This document shows, piece by piece, positions 47,627 to 60,900 of a stretch of DNA of 64,000 nt. The notes below the pieces were generated by a model. That model was not told where the DNA came from. It did no database searches and worked only from the letters and a program-made list of their open reading frames with translations. The stretch is from NCBI GenBank assembly GCA_030035585.1, contig CM057462.1, positions 65,816,734-65,880,733 of the forward strand, read 5' to 3'. How positions within the stretch are numbered: position 1 is the first letter of the stretch; every line of letters begins with the position of its first letter. The position numbers were made by a program, and so were the translations under genes. Source of the stretch: Dugong dugon. Taxonomy: Eukaryota > Chordata > Mammalia > Sirenia > Dugongidae.

Positions 47627-47820
47627 AGGAGGCCCCGGGTGGTGAAAAAGGTTAACACTCTTGGCTGCTAACCAACAGGTTGGTGGTTCAAGTCCATCCA
47701 GAGTCACCTTGGAAGAAAGGCCTTCTGAAAGATCACAGCCATTGAGATTCCTAAGGAGCACAGTTCTACTCTGACACTCATGCGGTAACTGTGAGTTGAA
47801 ATCAACTAGAGGGCAATTGG
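47627..47820 (+). mobile_element. AfroSINE, divergent
   Basis: 'gaggccccgggtggtgaaaaaggttaacac' to 'gttgaaatcaactagagggcaa', directly following the previous copy in the same orientation. Confidence 0.78.
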
Positions 47821-47910
47821 AGTTGAGGAGAAGGGAATGACTGCAGTTTTTTAAGAAGCCCTGGAGTGGTTATTAATTGAGTCAGTCACAACCCTTCCAG
47901 TCAGCTAAGC

Positions 47911-48098
47911 CAGTGATTCTCCAAGGGTGGTCCCCAGACCAGCAGCATCAGTATCACCTGGGAACTTTGTAGAAATGCAGATTCTCAGGCTCCACCTCAT
48001 ACCCATTGAATCAGACACTCTGGAAGTGAGGCCCAGAAATCAGTATTTTAATAAGCCCTCCAGGTGAATCTGCTGCCCTTACGGTTTGAGAACCACGG
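47911..48098 (+). mobile_element. MER5A-type hAT DNA transposon (non-autonomous)
   Basis: Starts 'cagtgattctccaagggtgg', has 'agcagcatcagtatcacctgggaac' and ends 'gtttgagaaccacgg', so the termini form a short inverted repeat. The flanks agctaagc (47903-47910) and atctaagc (48099-48106) match at 7 of 8 bases, the 8-bp duplication expected of hAT elements. Confidence 0.88.
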
Positions 48099-48418
48099 AT
48101 CTAAGCAAACCATTCCCCTTTCCCTCTCCTCTTCCCTCACCCCTAATCTCCTTGCTGCCCTCCTGAATGAGCAGGAGTCTTGTCACTGAATGGATGTGGG
48201 GGTGGAGAGGAAATAAAGGTTGTGATAAGCCTCATGATGAGCCCCAGCCAGGAAGAGCCAGCCAGCTAGCACCCACCTGTCCCAGATGGTCACTTGCTCT
48301 GCCTCCTGGGCTGGGCAAAGGGAAACAAAGCCCCAAATTGCAGGCAAACACAATGGGCAAAGATGCTTCAGAAAGTGGCCTGGCCTCTCAGCTGGGGAAA
48401 TTGTAGGGTGCCTAAGGT

Positions 48419-49148
48419 AAAGAGCCTTGGTGGCACAAACAGTTAAGCACTTGACTGCTAACCAAAAGGTTGGTGGTTTGAATCTACCCAGTGGCTCTGC
48501 AGGAGAAAAAACTTGTTGCCATGGATTGAATTGTGTGCCCCCAAAATATCTGTCAACTTGGCTGGGTCATGATTCCCAGTACCGTATGATTGTGTACCAT
48601 TTTGTAATCTGATGTGATTTCCTTACGTGTTATAAACTCTATCACTATGATGTAATAAGATGGATTAGCAGCAGTTATACTGATGAGGTCTACAAGATTA
48701 GACAGTGTTTTAAGCCAATCTCTTTTGAGATATAAAAGGGAGAAGCAACCAGAGACACACAGAGACCTCATACCACCAAGAAAGCAGCACCAGGAGGAGA
48801 GCACGTCCTTTGGACCTGAGGTTCCTGTGCTGAGATGCTCCCAGACCAAGGGAAGACTGATGACAAGTACCTTCCTCTGGAGCCGACAGAGAAAGAAGGC
48901 CTTTCCCTGGAGCCAATGCCCTGAATTTAGATTTGTAGCCTACTAGACTGTGAGAGAATAAATTTCTCTTTGTTAAAGCCATCCACTTGTGGTATCTCTG
49001 TTAACAACAGCACTGGATGACTAAGACACTTGGCAGTCTACTTCCAAAGATTACAGCCAAGAAAACCTTACGGGAAAGTTCTACTTTGTCACATGAGGTT
49101 GTTATGAGTTGAAAATGACTCGATGGCACACAACAACAGCAACAACAG
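48419..49148 (+). mobile_element. AfroSINE split by an LTR insertion
   Basis: The head part is 48419-48516 (agccttggtggcacaaacagttaag). The remainder is 49034-49148 (gcagtctacttccaaagatt to gactcgatggcacacaacaacagc). The two parts are separated by the LTR at 48517-49028. The SINE is flanked by the 9-bp duplication GCCTAAGGT (48410-48418 and 49149-49157). Confidence 0.9.
48517..49028 (+). mobile_element. Solo LTR (ERVL-MaLR-like) inside an AfroSINE
   Basis: A 512-bp TG...CA unit starting TGCCATGGATTGAATTGTG and ending GGATGACTAAGACA, the terminal pattern of MaLR LTRs. It holds a TATA box (TATAAAA, 48731-48737) and a poly(A) signal (AATAAA, 48957-48962). Flanks CTTGT (48512-48516) and CTTGG (49029-49033) are a near-perfect 5-bp target duplication. 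No internal retroviral sequence is present. Confidence 0.82.
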
Positions 49149-49150
49149 GC

Positions 49151-49612
49151 CTAAGGTGCTCTTGACCGAAGCCATAGTCTTTTCAATTGCCTCATATGCA
49201 TGTGAAAGCTGGACAATGAAAAATGAAGACAAAAGAATTGATTCATTTGAATTGTGGTGTTGTTGAAGAATATCAGACATACCATGGACTGCCAGAAGAA
49301 TGAACAAATCAGTTTTAGAGGAAATGCAACCAGAATGATCCTTAGAATCGACAACGGTGAGACTTTGACATTCTTACTTTAGACACGCCTTCAGGAAAGA
49401 CCAATCTCTAGAAAAGGACATCATGTGTGGTAAAGCAGAGGGTCATCAAAGACAGGAAAACCCTCAGTGAGATGGACTGACAAATAGCCACAACAATGGG
49501 TTCAAACATACCAACGATCATGAGGATGACACAGAACTGGGCAACATTTCCTTCTGTTACACACAAGGCCGCCATGAGTTGGAACTGACTTGACAGCAAC
49601 TAACAAAAGGCT
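49151..49612 (+). mobile_element. RTE LINE, 5'-truncated (sense)
   Basis: Same family as 8743-9382: 'gcctcatatgcatgtgaaagctggacaatg', 'gaattgtggtgttgttgaagaatatc' and 'tctctagaaaaggacatcatg', then a tail 'gaactgacttgacagcaactaacaa'. The reading frame carries stops and indels. Confidence 0.88.
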
Positions 49613-49685
49613 AGCCAGCTCCTGTGTACCATCTATACGTGTATAGGTGGAGAAACTGAGGCTCCAGAGGGGGCCAGAGACACTC

Positions 49686-50096
49686 CTGTTGTTGTTAGGT
49701 GCTGTCAAGTTGGTTCCCACTCATAGCAACCCTATATACAACAGAACGAAACATTGTCCAGTCCTGCGCCATCCTCACAATAGTTGTTATGTTTGAGCCC
49801 ATTGTTGCAGCCACTGTGTCAATCCATCTCACTGAGGATCTTCCTCTTTTTCACTGACCCTCTACTTACCAAGCATGATGTCCTTCTCCAGGGATTGGTC
49901 CCTCTCGATAACGTGTCCAAGGTAAGTGAGACGAAGTCTTGCCATCCTCGCTTCTAAGGAGGATTCTGGCTGTACTACTTCCAAGACAAGATTTGTTTTG
50001 TTCTTCTGGCAGTCCAAGATATATGCAGTATTCTTTGCCAACACCATAATTCAAAGGCATCAGTTCTTCTTCAGTCTTCCTTATTAATTGTCCAGA
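49686..50096 (-). mobile_element. RTE LINE, 5'-truncated (antisense)
   Basis: Starts with the tail 'gttgttgttaggtgctgtcaagttggttcccactcatagc' and runs back through 'catgatgtccttctccagggattgg' to 'ggcatcagttcttcttcagtcttcc'. Opposite in orientation to the neighbour that ends 74 bp before. Confidence 0.88.
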
Positions 50097-50799
50097 TTCC
50101 TAGAGAGTTCTTATTTGTTGGATGACTGAAGTCACACCCTGCTTATGGCAGACCCAGCCAGATCCCAGCTCAGAGGCTCCTTCTCCGTCTCCTCCATCCC
50201 TAAGCTCCAAGTGTTGATCTCCCTTCTGCTGTCCCAAGAATGGGTCTCTGAGTGAGGACCTCTCAGGAAGGCCAAAGCAGCTTGAGGGTCAGCCTGAGCC
50301 AGGGTTCCTGCCCCAGCACTGCCACTAATTTATTGTGTGCTCTTGAGCAAGTTTGTCCCTCCCTGGGCCCCATTTCCTTATCTGGAACGCAGAGATAATT
50401 ACTCAGGTGTAAGGAACACAGGATGTTCTCTATCAGACCAAGTATATCCGTTCAAATGTATTGAGAATCTGGGGTGAAGAAACTGTCTAGCCAGTGGATA
50501 AAGGCTGGGGGAGGTGAATCTCAGTGATATTTTAAGCAGTGAAGGCCAAATGGAGCTGGTCACGGTTAGAGGCCTGCCTTCTCTTCCCTTCTCCAGAAGG
50601 ATGCTGGGGAGCCCAAGGGATCAGAATGGATGCCCTTAGAGTTCCGGACGCCTCCTCAGTGGGTACAAACTGGGGACTTGGGTGACATGGTGTTTTGACG
50701 TTTGCTTGTTTAATGTGAATTCCTACTATTCATTTACTCAGTGTTTCAACAGTGTTACGAGAAAAAAAAGTAAAACAGGGTAAGGAAGGGGAGAGACAA

Positions 50800-51430
50800 T
50801 GGGGATGGGCCATTATTTCAGTGAGTGGATGGATGGGAGAGTCCTCTCCAAGGAAATGACTTTTGAACACAGAAGTGTATGAGTAAGGGAGCAACGGGCA
50901 GAGGAAACAGCAAAGCAAGTGCAGAGCCTGAAGCATTTGGAGCATTCCAGAAATGGTAAGGAGGCCAGAATGGCTGGAAGGCCCTGGACACTGCGCAGAG
51001 TAGAGGAGATCAAGTTCAAGGGTGGGTGGGGACCAGATTCCACAGGGCCTTGCTGGACATGCTGAGGAGTTTGACTTTGGCTCTCTAAGTGCGATAAGAA
51101 GTCGGTGGAGAGTTTTGAGGAGAGTGATGGTTTCTGGCTTTGCATTTTAGGGAGATCGCTGTGGCTGCTTTGAAGAGGGTGAGTTAGAGAAGAATGGAAT
51201 CAGAGAGATCAATTAGGGCAGATGTGTGGTGGCTTAGCCAGGGTGATGAGATGTGGTCTGTCTAGAGATATTCTCTGAAGGTAGAGCCGAAGGATTTCCT
51301 AAAGGACAGGACTTGGAGAGCGATGGAAAGGAAGAATCAAGGGTAGGTCTTATACATTCGGCCTGAGCTGCTGTGTGAATGATGGTGCTATTACTGAGAT
51401 GGGGAGGACTAGAGAGGAGCAAGATCTGAG
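50800..51430 (+). repeat. Unassigned old mammalian repeat, copy B
   Basis: 'ccagattccacagggccttgctggacatgctgaggagtttgactttgg', 'tcggtggagagttttgaggagagtgatgg' and 'gatcgctgtggctgctttg' match the family described at 31870. Confidence 0.5.
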
Positions 51431-51569
51431 GTTAAATCAAGTTTGTTTTTGAATGCGTTTAGTTTGAGAGGCCACTAGACATCTAGGAAGAGATGCTGAG
51501 TAGGCAGTTGGACACACGAACTGAACTCAGGGAAGAAGCCGCCCTACCCTCATACTTGCTCGATGGCAA

Positions 51570-51775
51570 GGGAGTCCCTGGGTGGTGCAAAAGTTTAACA
51601 TGCTAGGCTGCTAACTGAAAGGTTGGAGGTTCAAGTCCACCCAGAGGTGACTCAAAAGAAACGTCTGTAGATCTACTTCTGAAAAATCAGCCATTGAAAA
51701 CCCTGTGAAGCAGAGTTCTACGCTGACACACATGGGGTCACTATGAGTCGGAATCGACTTGATGGCAACTGTTTC
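51570..51775 (+). mobile_element. AfroSINE, divergent long subfamily
   Basis: 'gggagtccctgggtggtgcaaaagtttaac', 'gtagatctacttctgaaaaatcagccattgaaaacc' and tail 'gtcggaatcgacttgatggcaact'. Confidence 0.85.
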
Positions 51776-51859
51776 TTTATTGTAGCAAGGTGGCATAGGG
51801 GACAGGATTAAAAGTGTCCCCCCCTTTTTGTATTTTTAGGGAAATGTATTTTCAAACTT

Positions 51860-52625
51860 TTGCTGTTCTTGTTAGTGCCATCAAGTCGGTTCTGACTCAT
51901 AGCGACACTGTGTACAACAGAACAAAACACTGCCTGGTCCTGTGCCATCCTCACAATCATTGCTATGTTTGAGCCCATTTTTGCAGCCACTGTGTCAATC
52001 CATCTTGTTAAGGGTTTTCCTCTTTTTCTCTGACCCTGTACTTTACCATGCATGATGTCATTCTCCAGGGACTAGTCCCTCCTGATAACATGTCCAAAGT
52101 ATGTGAGACAAAGTCTTGCCACCCTTGCTTCCAAGGAGCATTCTGGCTGTATTTCTTCCAAGACAGATTTGTTTGTCCTTCTGGAATTCCACTGTATATT
52201 CAGTATTCTTCGCCAACACCATAATTCAAAGGCATCAGTTCTTCGGTCTTCTTATTCATTGTCCAGCTTTTGCATGCATATGAGGCAATTGAAAACACCA
52301 TGGCTTGGGTCAGGGGCACCTTAGTCCTCAAAGTGACTTCTTTGCTTTTTAATACTTTAAAGAGGTCTTTTGCAGCAGATTTGCCCAATGTAATACATCG
52401 TTTGATTTCTTGACTGCTGCTTCTGTGGATGTTGATTGTGGGTCCAAGTAAAATGAAATCCTTGACAGCTTCAATCTTTTCTCAGTTTATCATGATGTTG
52501 CTTATTGGTCCAGTTGTGAGGATTTTTGTTTTCTTTATGTTGGCGTGTAATCTATACTGAAGGCTGCGGTCTTCGATCTTCAGAAATAAGTGCTGCAAGT
52601 CCTCTTCACCTTCAGCAAGCTTTTA
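51860..52625 (-). mobile_element. RTE LINE, longest copy (antisense)
   Basis: About 770 bp from tail (tgccatcaagtcggttctgactcatagcg) to 'gttggcgtgtaatctatactgaaggc'. It extends further 5' than the other copies and covers the region before the LWCW-type motif. Broken by stops. Confidence 0.9.
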
Positions 52626-52671
52626 GGCATTTGTTATTACCCAAGCAACTCATATTTATTCTAAAAAATAT

Positions 52672-52878
52672 CGTTGTTGTTGTGTTGTCAAGTCGATTCC
52701 AACTCATAGCAACCTTATATGACAGAGTAGAACTGCCCCATAGGGTTTCCTAGACCAAAAACTTTATGGGAGCAGATCTCCTGGTCTTTTCTTCCATGGA
52801 GCTGCTGGTGGGTTCAAACGGCCAGGGACCTTTCGGTTAGCAGCTTAGCACTTAACAATTGTGCCACCAGGACTCCTT
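52672..52878 (-). mobile_element. AfroSINE (antisense)
   Basis: 'gttgttgttgtgttgtcaagtcgattccaactcatagc' to 'tgtgccaccaggactcc'. It ends directly at the TA/TG microsatellite. Confidence 0.9.
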
Positions 52879-52880
52879 AA

Positions 52881-52907
52881 ATATATATATATGTGTGTGT
52901 GTGTGTC

Positions 52908-52939
<32 letters not shown>

Positions 52940-52955
52940 CATATATATATGTATG

Positions 52956-52986
<31 letters not shown>

Positions 52987-52999
52987 GTATGTATATATA
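52881..52999 (+). repeat. (TA)n/(TG)n microsatellite, left part
   Basis: 'atatatatatgtgtgtgtgtgtg', then long TA runs with 'cata' and 'gtatg' interruptions. It continues after an embedded SINE at 53143-53190. Confidence 0.93.
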
Positions 53000-53142
53000 G
53001 CACAGTAATTAAGAGCTACGGCTGCTAACCAAAAGGTCGATGGTTCAAATCCACCAGCTGCTCCTTGGAAACCCTATGAGGCAGTTCTACTCGGTCCTAT
53101 AGGGTCGCTATGAGTCGGAATCAACTCAATGACAATGGATTT
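53000..53142 (+). mobile_element. AfroSINE embedded in the TA microsatellite
   Basis: 'gcacagtaattaagagctacggctgctaaccaaaaggtcgatgg' to 'gtcggaatcaactcaatgacaatgg'. The first dozen bases (gagccctggtg) are missing, replaced by TA repeat. Confidence 0.88.
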
Positions 53143-53190
53143 ATGTATATATATACACACACGCATATATATACATATATATATACACCT
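53143..53190 (+). repeat. (TA)n/(CA)n microsatellite, right part
   Basis: 'tatgtatatatatacacacacgcatatatatacatatatatatacacc', the continuation of the tract that starts at 52881. Confidence 0.9.
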
Positions 53191-53812
53191 ATATTAGGAA
53201 ACACAAATAAGACAAAGGCGAAACAAAAGCCAGATCACTATTAATGTCATCACTCAGAGATAAGACTTGCTCACTCAACTGGTACGTGTATAAAAAGCAT
53301 TTATATTTTAAAAATGGGAATCACATTGTCCTTAAGGTATTGTAATCTGCTTTCTTCACTCAACCCATTGTGAAGTGGAAATTTTATAGCTGTGTAACTG
53401 TTGACATGGAAAGAAAAGTGTTTAGAATAGAAAATTCTTAAAACACCCAGTAAGAAGTTCCTGGGGTGACCCACTTCTACTTGAGGTCCTGAGGTCTCTA
53501 AAGATCAGCTGAGAAACGGGACTGAACGGTTTCTGTCAAGGGGCCCAGGGATACGGCGCATAAAGATTTGGCTGCAGCTATTTACAGAGGAGGGGTTGGA
53601 TGAGATAAACTCAGGGAAGCCCTTCTGGCCTGGAACCCTGTGTCAGCTGCAGTCCCTGTCCCCGGTGATGTGGCCACCGTGTTTGCTGTGGCTAATTACT
53701 GAACACTCAGAGCTGGTACTCTCTTCCTTTCCCTCCCCATGCCTTCACTGACTCAGTTCCTAGCTGGAACTGGCCAAGGGGGCCTCCTCCTCACTCATTC
53801 CTCCAAAGCCAC

Positions 53813-54443
53813 CGTCTTAGTTTGTTAGTGCTGCTCTGACAGAAATACCACAAGTGGGTGGCTTTAAAGAACAGAACTTTATTTTCTCACAATTCAGGAT
53901 GCTAGAAGTCCGAATTCGGGGCACTGGCTGTAGGGAGAAGCCCTTTCTTGTCTATTTCAGCTTCGAGTAGCGGCAGTCCTTGTAGTTCTGTACTTGTGGA
54001 CTTGTCTGCCTCCATCATCTTCAGATAGTGTCTGTCTTCCTCCTGTGTTGGCTTGCTTCTGTGCCTAATCCGCTCTTTTTATATCTCAAAAGGATTAGGT
54101 TTAAGACATACCCTATACTGATACAGGAAGGAGCCCTGGTGGAGCAGTGGTTAAAGTGCTTGGCTGCTAATCAAAAGGTCAGTGGTTAGAACCCACCAGC
54201 CACTCTGCGGAAGAAAGATGTGGCAGTCTGCTTCCATGAAGATTTACAGCCTTGGAAATTCCGTGGGGCAGTTCTTCTGTGTTCTATAGGGTCACTACGA
54301 TTCTTGCTATAAGTCAGGTTTTATATTGATATGGCCTCATTAACATACCAAGGAAAACCCTATTCCTAAATGGGATTACATCCACAGGTACAGGGGTTAG
54401 GATTCTAGCACATACTTGGGGGGACACAATTCAATCTATAATA
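53813..54443 (-). mobile_element. Solo LTR (ERVL-MaLR-like), split by an AfroSINE
   Basis: Read on the minus strand it starts TATTATAGATTGAATTGTGT, has 'tttgagatataaaaagag' and an AATAAA before the end, and closes with 'aaactaagacg'. It is related to the LTR at 48517. Flanks GCCAC at 53808-53812 and 54444-54448 are an exact 5-bp duplication. The AfroSINE at 54130-54315 interrupts it. Confidence 0.82.
54130..54315 (+). mobile_element. AfroSINE inside an LTR
   Basis: 'ggagccctggtggagcagtggttaaagtgc' to a rearranged tail 'gtcactacgattcttgctataagtcag'. Probable target duplication: tatactgata (54114-54123) and tatattgata (54322-54331), one mismatch. Confidence 0.87.
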
Positions 54444-54569
54444 GCCACCTCCTCAACACAAGGACATTTGCAGGTTCGCAGCCCCAGATCCTGTCCTCCA
54501 AGAAGGCCAGGAGCCACCTCCAGGGAGGTCTAAGTGGGCCAGGCCAGAGCCATGCCCTTTACATGCTTT

Positions 54570-54715
54570 TTCTCCCAGCAGCACCCCATTTCACAGATGC
54601 AGAGATGGGCTCAGAGAAGTTAGGCGACTTTCCTAAAGCCGCACAGAAGCAGAGCTGGGATTCGAACCCAGGTCTTTCTGACCCTGAGCCCATGCTCCTG
54701 CCACCATGACACATG
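54570..54715 (-). mobile_element. MIR SINE remnant
   Basis: 'ccatttcacagatgcagagatgggctcagagaagttaggcgac', then 'cagagctgggattcgaacccaggtctttctgac'. Confidence 0.65.
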
Positions 54716-55424
54716 GGCACAAACAAAGCCATGAAGAAAGTGACTAGGGCCACGTGAAAGGAAGGCAAGCGTTGGGAGGGGGGAGCTCTGAAGAAGGGCA
54801 AATGGTGGGGGCTCCCCTGAGGAGCTAGTGTTTGGGTCTGGGTGAAGGGTGAGTAGGATCTCAGCAGGTCAGACAGTGAAGGAGGAAGTTTTAGGCAGAA
54901 TGCACAGCGTAAGCAAGGGTACAGTGGTGAACAGACCTTGGAAACATTTGGGGAAGGCTGGTGGGTTAGTCCTCAGGGAGTTTTTTCCAGAGAAGCTATT
55001 CCCTCAGGGGCCCTTCCAGGCACGTACAGGTGCAGACACATGCCCATCCCAAAGAGGTGTGCTCCTTGGAGTCCAGTCTTGTTCCCTCTTGCTGCATCTG
55101 CACCCCGTGCCCTCGGGTCCTGCCCTCCCTCACATATGACATACTCACATACTTTTCAAGGCCACAACTTCTCTCCTCCCTCCCTTTCCCCTCTTCCCAC
55201 CCACTGGGAAGCTGGGAATCCTGGCTCTAATCTCAGCTCTGTTCTGGACACTCTGGGTGAACCTGGTGAATCCCTTTCCCTCTCTGGGCTTCGGTTTCTT
55301 CATGTGTGCGACTGGGGATGAGGGAAGTATTGGACTACTTAGGTTCAAACTTTCTTCTTTTTCTAAACATCTGGTTTTGGCCCACCACCCTCCAGGGAAT
55401 TTCAGGCCCCTATGGTCCAGCTCC

Positions 55425-55586
55425 GGAAACCCTGGTGGCATAGTGGTTAAGTGCTACAGCTGCTAACCAAAAGATGGGCGGTTTGAATCCACCAGGCACT
55501 CCTTGGAAACTCTACGGGGCAGTTCTGCTCTGTCCTATAGAGTTGCTATGAGTTGGAATCGACTCAACAGCAAAGGGTTTTTTTTG
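55425..55586 (+). mobile_element. AfroSINE with perfect 14-bp target duplication
   Basis: The SINE body, 'ggaaaccctggtggcatagtggttaag' to 'cgactcaacagcaaagggttttttttg', lies between two identical copies of TATGGTCCAGCTCC (55411-55424 and 55587-55600). Confidence 0.95.
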
Positions 55587-55985
55587 TATGGTCCAGCTCC
55601 ACTGTGCCCGATTCCCCTCCCTACACCCTCTCCCCATCTGCCTCCTCCCCTTCCCTACCAGTCCTCCCTGATCTTTCTTTTCATAGCTGTCTTATTATTT
55701 AATTCCATAAGAGCCCAGGAAGGCAGGGGCAATTGTCCCCATTCTGCAGTTGAGCCCAAATTACTCAAGTCCACTGAGAAGTTCGTGGGGGAAGGTGGCC
55801 CACCCCGCAGCCACTGACCTTCCCTGGTCCCTGCTGACTTCTCTCAGGACACCCTGAGCCTGAGGAGTTTCCTGACTTTGAGACCCTGAGCTAGTCTGTT
55901 CCTATTGCCAGCCCAGACAGACCTGATGCGTATAGCCGAGTGACTACCTCTCTGAACTGCAGCCTGCGTCAAGGGACAATTTTTG

Positions 55986-56135
55986 GGCCAGTGGTTAAGA
56001 GCTATGGCTGCTAACCAAAAGGTTGGCAGTTCAAATCCACCAGCTGCTCATTGGAAATCCTGCAGGGCAGTTCTACTCTGTCCTGTAGGGTTGCTATGAG
56101 TCGGAATAGACTTGCTGGCAGTGGGTTTTAAAATT
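55986..56135 (+). mobile_element. AfroSINE, slightly 5'-truncated
   Basis: Starts 'gggccagtggttaagagctatggc' and ends 'gtcggaatagacttgctggcagtgggttttaaa'. The head 'gagccctggtggca' is absent. Confidence 0.9.
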
Positions 56136-56153
56136 TTTTTTAGGTGTTTGTGA

Positions 56154-56359
56154 AGGAGTCCTTGTGGCATCGTGGTTAAGCACTCAGCTGCTAACAGAAA
56201 GATTGGCAGTTTGAGCCCACCAGCGCTCTGCAGGAGAAAGATGTGCAGTCTGCTTCCATAAAGATTACCGCTTTGGAAACCCTGCGGGGCAGTTCTGTTC
56301 TGTCCTGTCGGGTTGCTATGAGTTGCAATCTACTCGATAGCAACGGGTTTGGTTTTGGA
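56154..56359 (+). mobile_element. AfroSINE with 12-bp target duplication
   Basis: 'aggagtccttgtggcatcgtggttaag' to 'ctactcgatagcaacgggtttggttttgga', flanked by AGGTGTTTGTGA at 56142-56153 and 56360-56371. It lies 220 bp before KCNQ4 exon 2. Confidence 0.93.
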
Positions 56360-56593
56360 AGGTGTTTGTGAGCTCGGCAGCGTGGGGCTTAGAGGCTTCT
56401 CCCCTTGGTTTCTAGACTCCAGGGAACTCTGATTTGATTCTGTTTTCCAAAAAATTTTCCGCCTAGGTACAGCCTGAACAGCCAGGCTGAGGGCTGTTTC
56501 CCTCCTCCCCTCACTCTGCAGGCTCTGCCAGAGGTTCCTCAGCTGTCCTGTCCATCCAGCAGTCTAACTCTCTCCTTCATGCTGCAATTGCAG

Positions 56594-56684
56594 ATTTTTG
56601 CTGGTCTTCAGCTGCCTGGTGCTGTCCGTGCTGTCCACCATCCAGGAGCACCAGGAGCTTGCCAATGAGTGTCTCCTCATCTTG
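56594..56684 (+). CDS. KCNQ4: KCNQ4 exon 2 (S1)
   Basis: This 91-bp exon completes codon 105 (ATA, Ile) and encodes residues to 135: [19 protein letters not shown] then [11 protein letters not shown]. This is the S1 helix and the extracellular S1-S2 loop of the channel. Acceptor attgcag, donor gtgagt; it ends in phase 0. The exon size equals that of the KCNQ family's second exon as I remember it. No change to the reading frame is seen. Confidence 0.97.
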
Positions 56685-57684
<1,000 letters not shown>

Positions 57685-57860
57685 ACTTTATCGTGTTCGT
57701 GGCCTCGGTGGCCGTCATCGCCGCGGGCACCCAGGGCAACATCTTTGCCACGTCTGCGTTGCGCAGCATGCGCTTCCTGCAGATCCTGCGCATGGTGCGC
57801 ATGGACCGCCGTGGCGGCACCTGGAAGCTGCTTGGCTCGGTGGTCTACGCGCACAGCAAG
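57685..57860 (+). CDS. KCNQ4: KCNQ4 exon 4 (S3, S4 voltage sensor)
   Basis: This 176-bp exon finishes the Asp codon and runs to residue 236. S3 is [16 protein letters not shown]4 is [20 protein letters not shown], with arginines spaced every three residues, the charges that move with membrane voltage. [16 protein letters not shown] forms the S4-S5 linker that couples the sensor to the gate. Acceptor cttgtag, donor gtgagg, ends in phase 0. CpG content is high through this exon and the following intron start, but the coding sequence is intact. Confidence 0.97.
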
Positions 57861-59847
<1,987 letters not shown>

Positions 59848-60129
59848 TAGGCCCTGTGGGGGCAGGGCGGTGTACTTAAACTGGTGGGCCAACCCTGCAT
59901 GCCTAGCTCTGGGCACTGGCCCATGTGTCCCAGCTTCATAACCATGACTCCACTTTGAAGCTCAGAGAGGAGATGTCATTTTTCTGGGGTCACACACCAA
60001 GTCGGGGGCATCCCAGCTGGGATGCTGATGGAGATTGTCAGAAACCTTTTCCTGAACTGAATACCTAGTTTAGTGCCAGCTAAGGCTATCTCATTGCTCA
60101 TCTCCAGCCCCAATTCCACATGGCCCAGA

Positions 60130-60900
60130 GCGATTCAAGGCAGAGTGACCAGCGTGTGTAAAGGCCCTGTGGTGCATATATGTTTGATGAACTTTAAGGA
60201 AGCCAGTGAGGCTGCAACAAAGCTCTAGGAGTGTATAGTAGAAGGGGTTGGGTAGGTGGGCAGGACCATAGGTCTATAGGGAGGAGTTTCACTTTTTCCT
60301 AAGAGCAATAGGAAACCACTGACAGGTAAGAAGGAGAGGAGTGGGCGACCTGATCAGATTTGTGTTTTGAAAAGAGGTGAATGGATTGGAGGGTGACCAA
60401 GGTGGATGGGGAAAACCAGGAAAGGAGGCTCTGGCAACAGTCTAGATGAGGTGGGGCTGCTGGGGTGGCTTGGGGTAACAGTAGAGGACATGGATATTTA
60501 GATAGTAAAATTAGTGACATGAGGAGTAAGGGAGAGGAAGGTGGCAGTGTGACTGAGACTTCTGGCTTGTCTAACTGGGTGGCTGTTTGTTCTACTCATT
60601 GGATGGGGATCAGATTTAGGCATGAAGAATATGAGTTTGGCTGGGGCATGTGGCATCTGAGGGGCCTTTGAGACCGAGTGGCGATGTTGAGGAGGCAGCT
60701 GGATGTACGGGTCTGCAGCTGAGAGGAGAGGACTGGGCTGGGCGGAGAAGGTTGGGAGTCACTGCATGTAGATGGTAATGAAGCCCTGGGCATGAATGAG
60801 CTTTGGGTTCTGGGGAGGGGCGTTAGGGAGGAGAAGAGAAGAGGGCTCAAATTGGGCTTTTGGGAACGCCAGTTTTAATGGCTGAGCCAATGAGGTTGAA
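60130..60900 (+). repeat. Unassigned old mammalian repeat, copy C
   Basis: 'cagcgtgtgtaaaggccctgtgg', 'ttcctaagagcaataggaaaccactg', 'gcgacctgatcagatttgtgttttgaaaagagg' and 'gatgttgaggaggcagctggatgtacgggtctgcagctgagagg' match the family of copies A and B and extend it at the 3' side. Confidence 0.5.
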
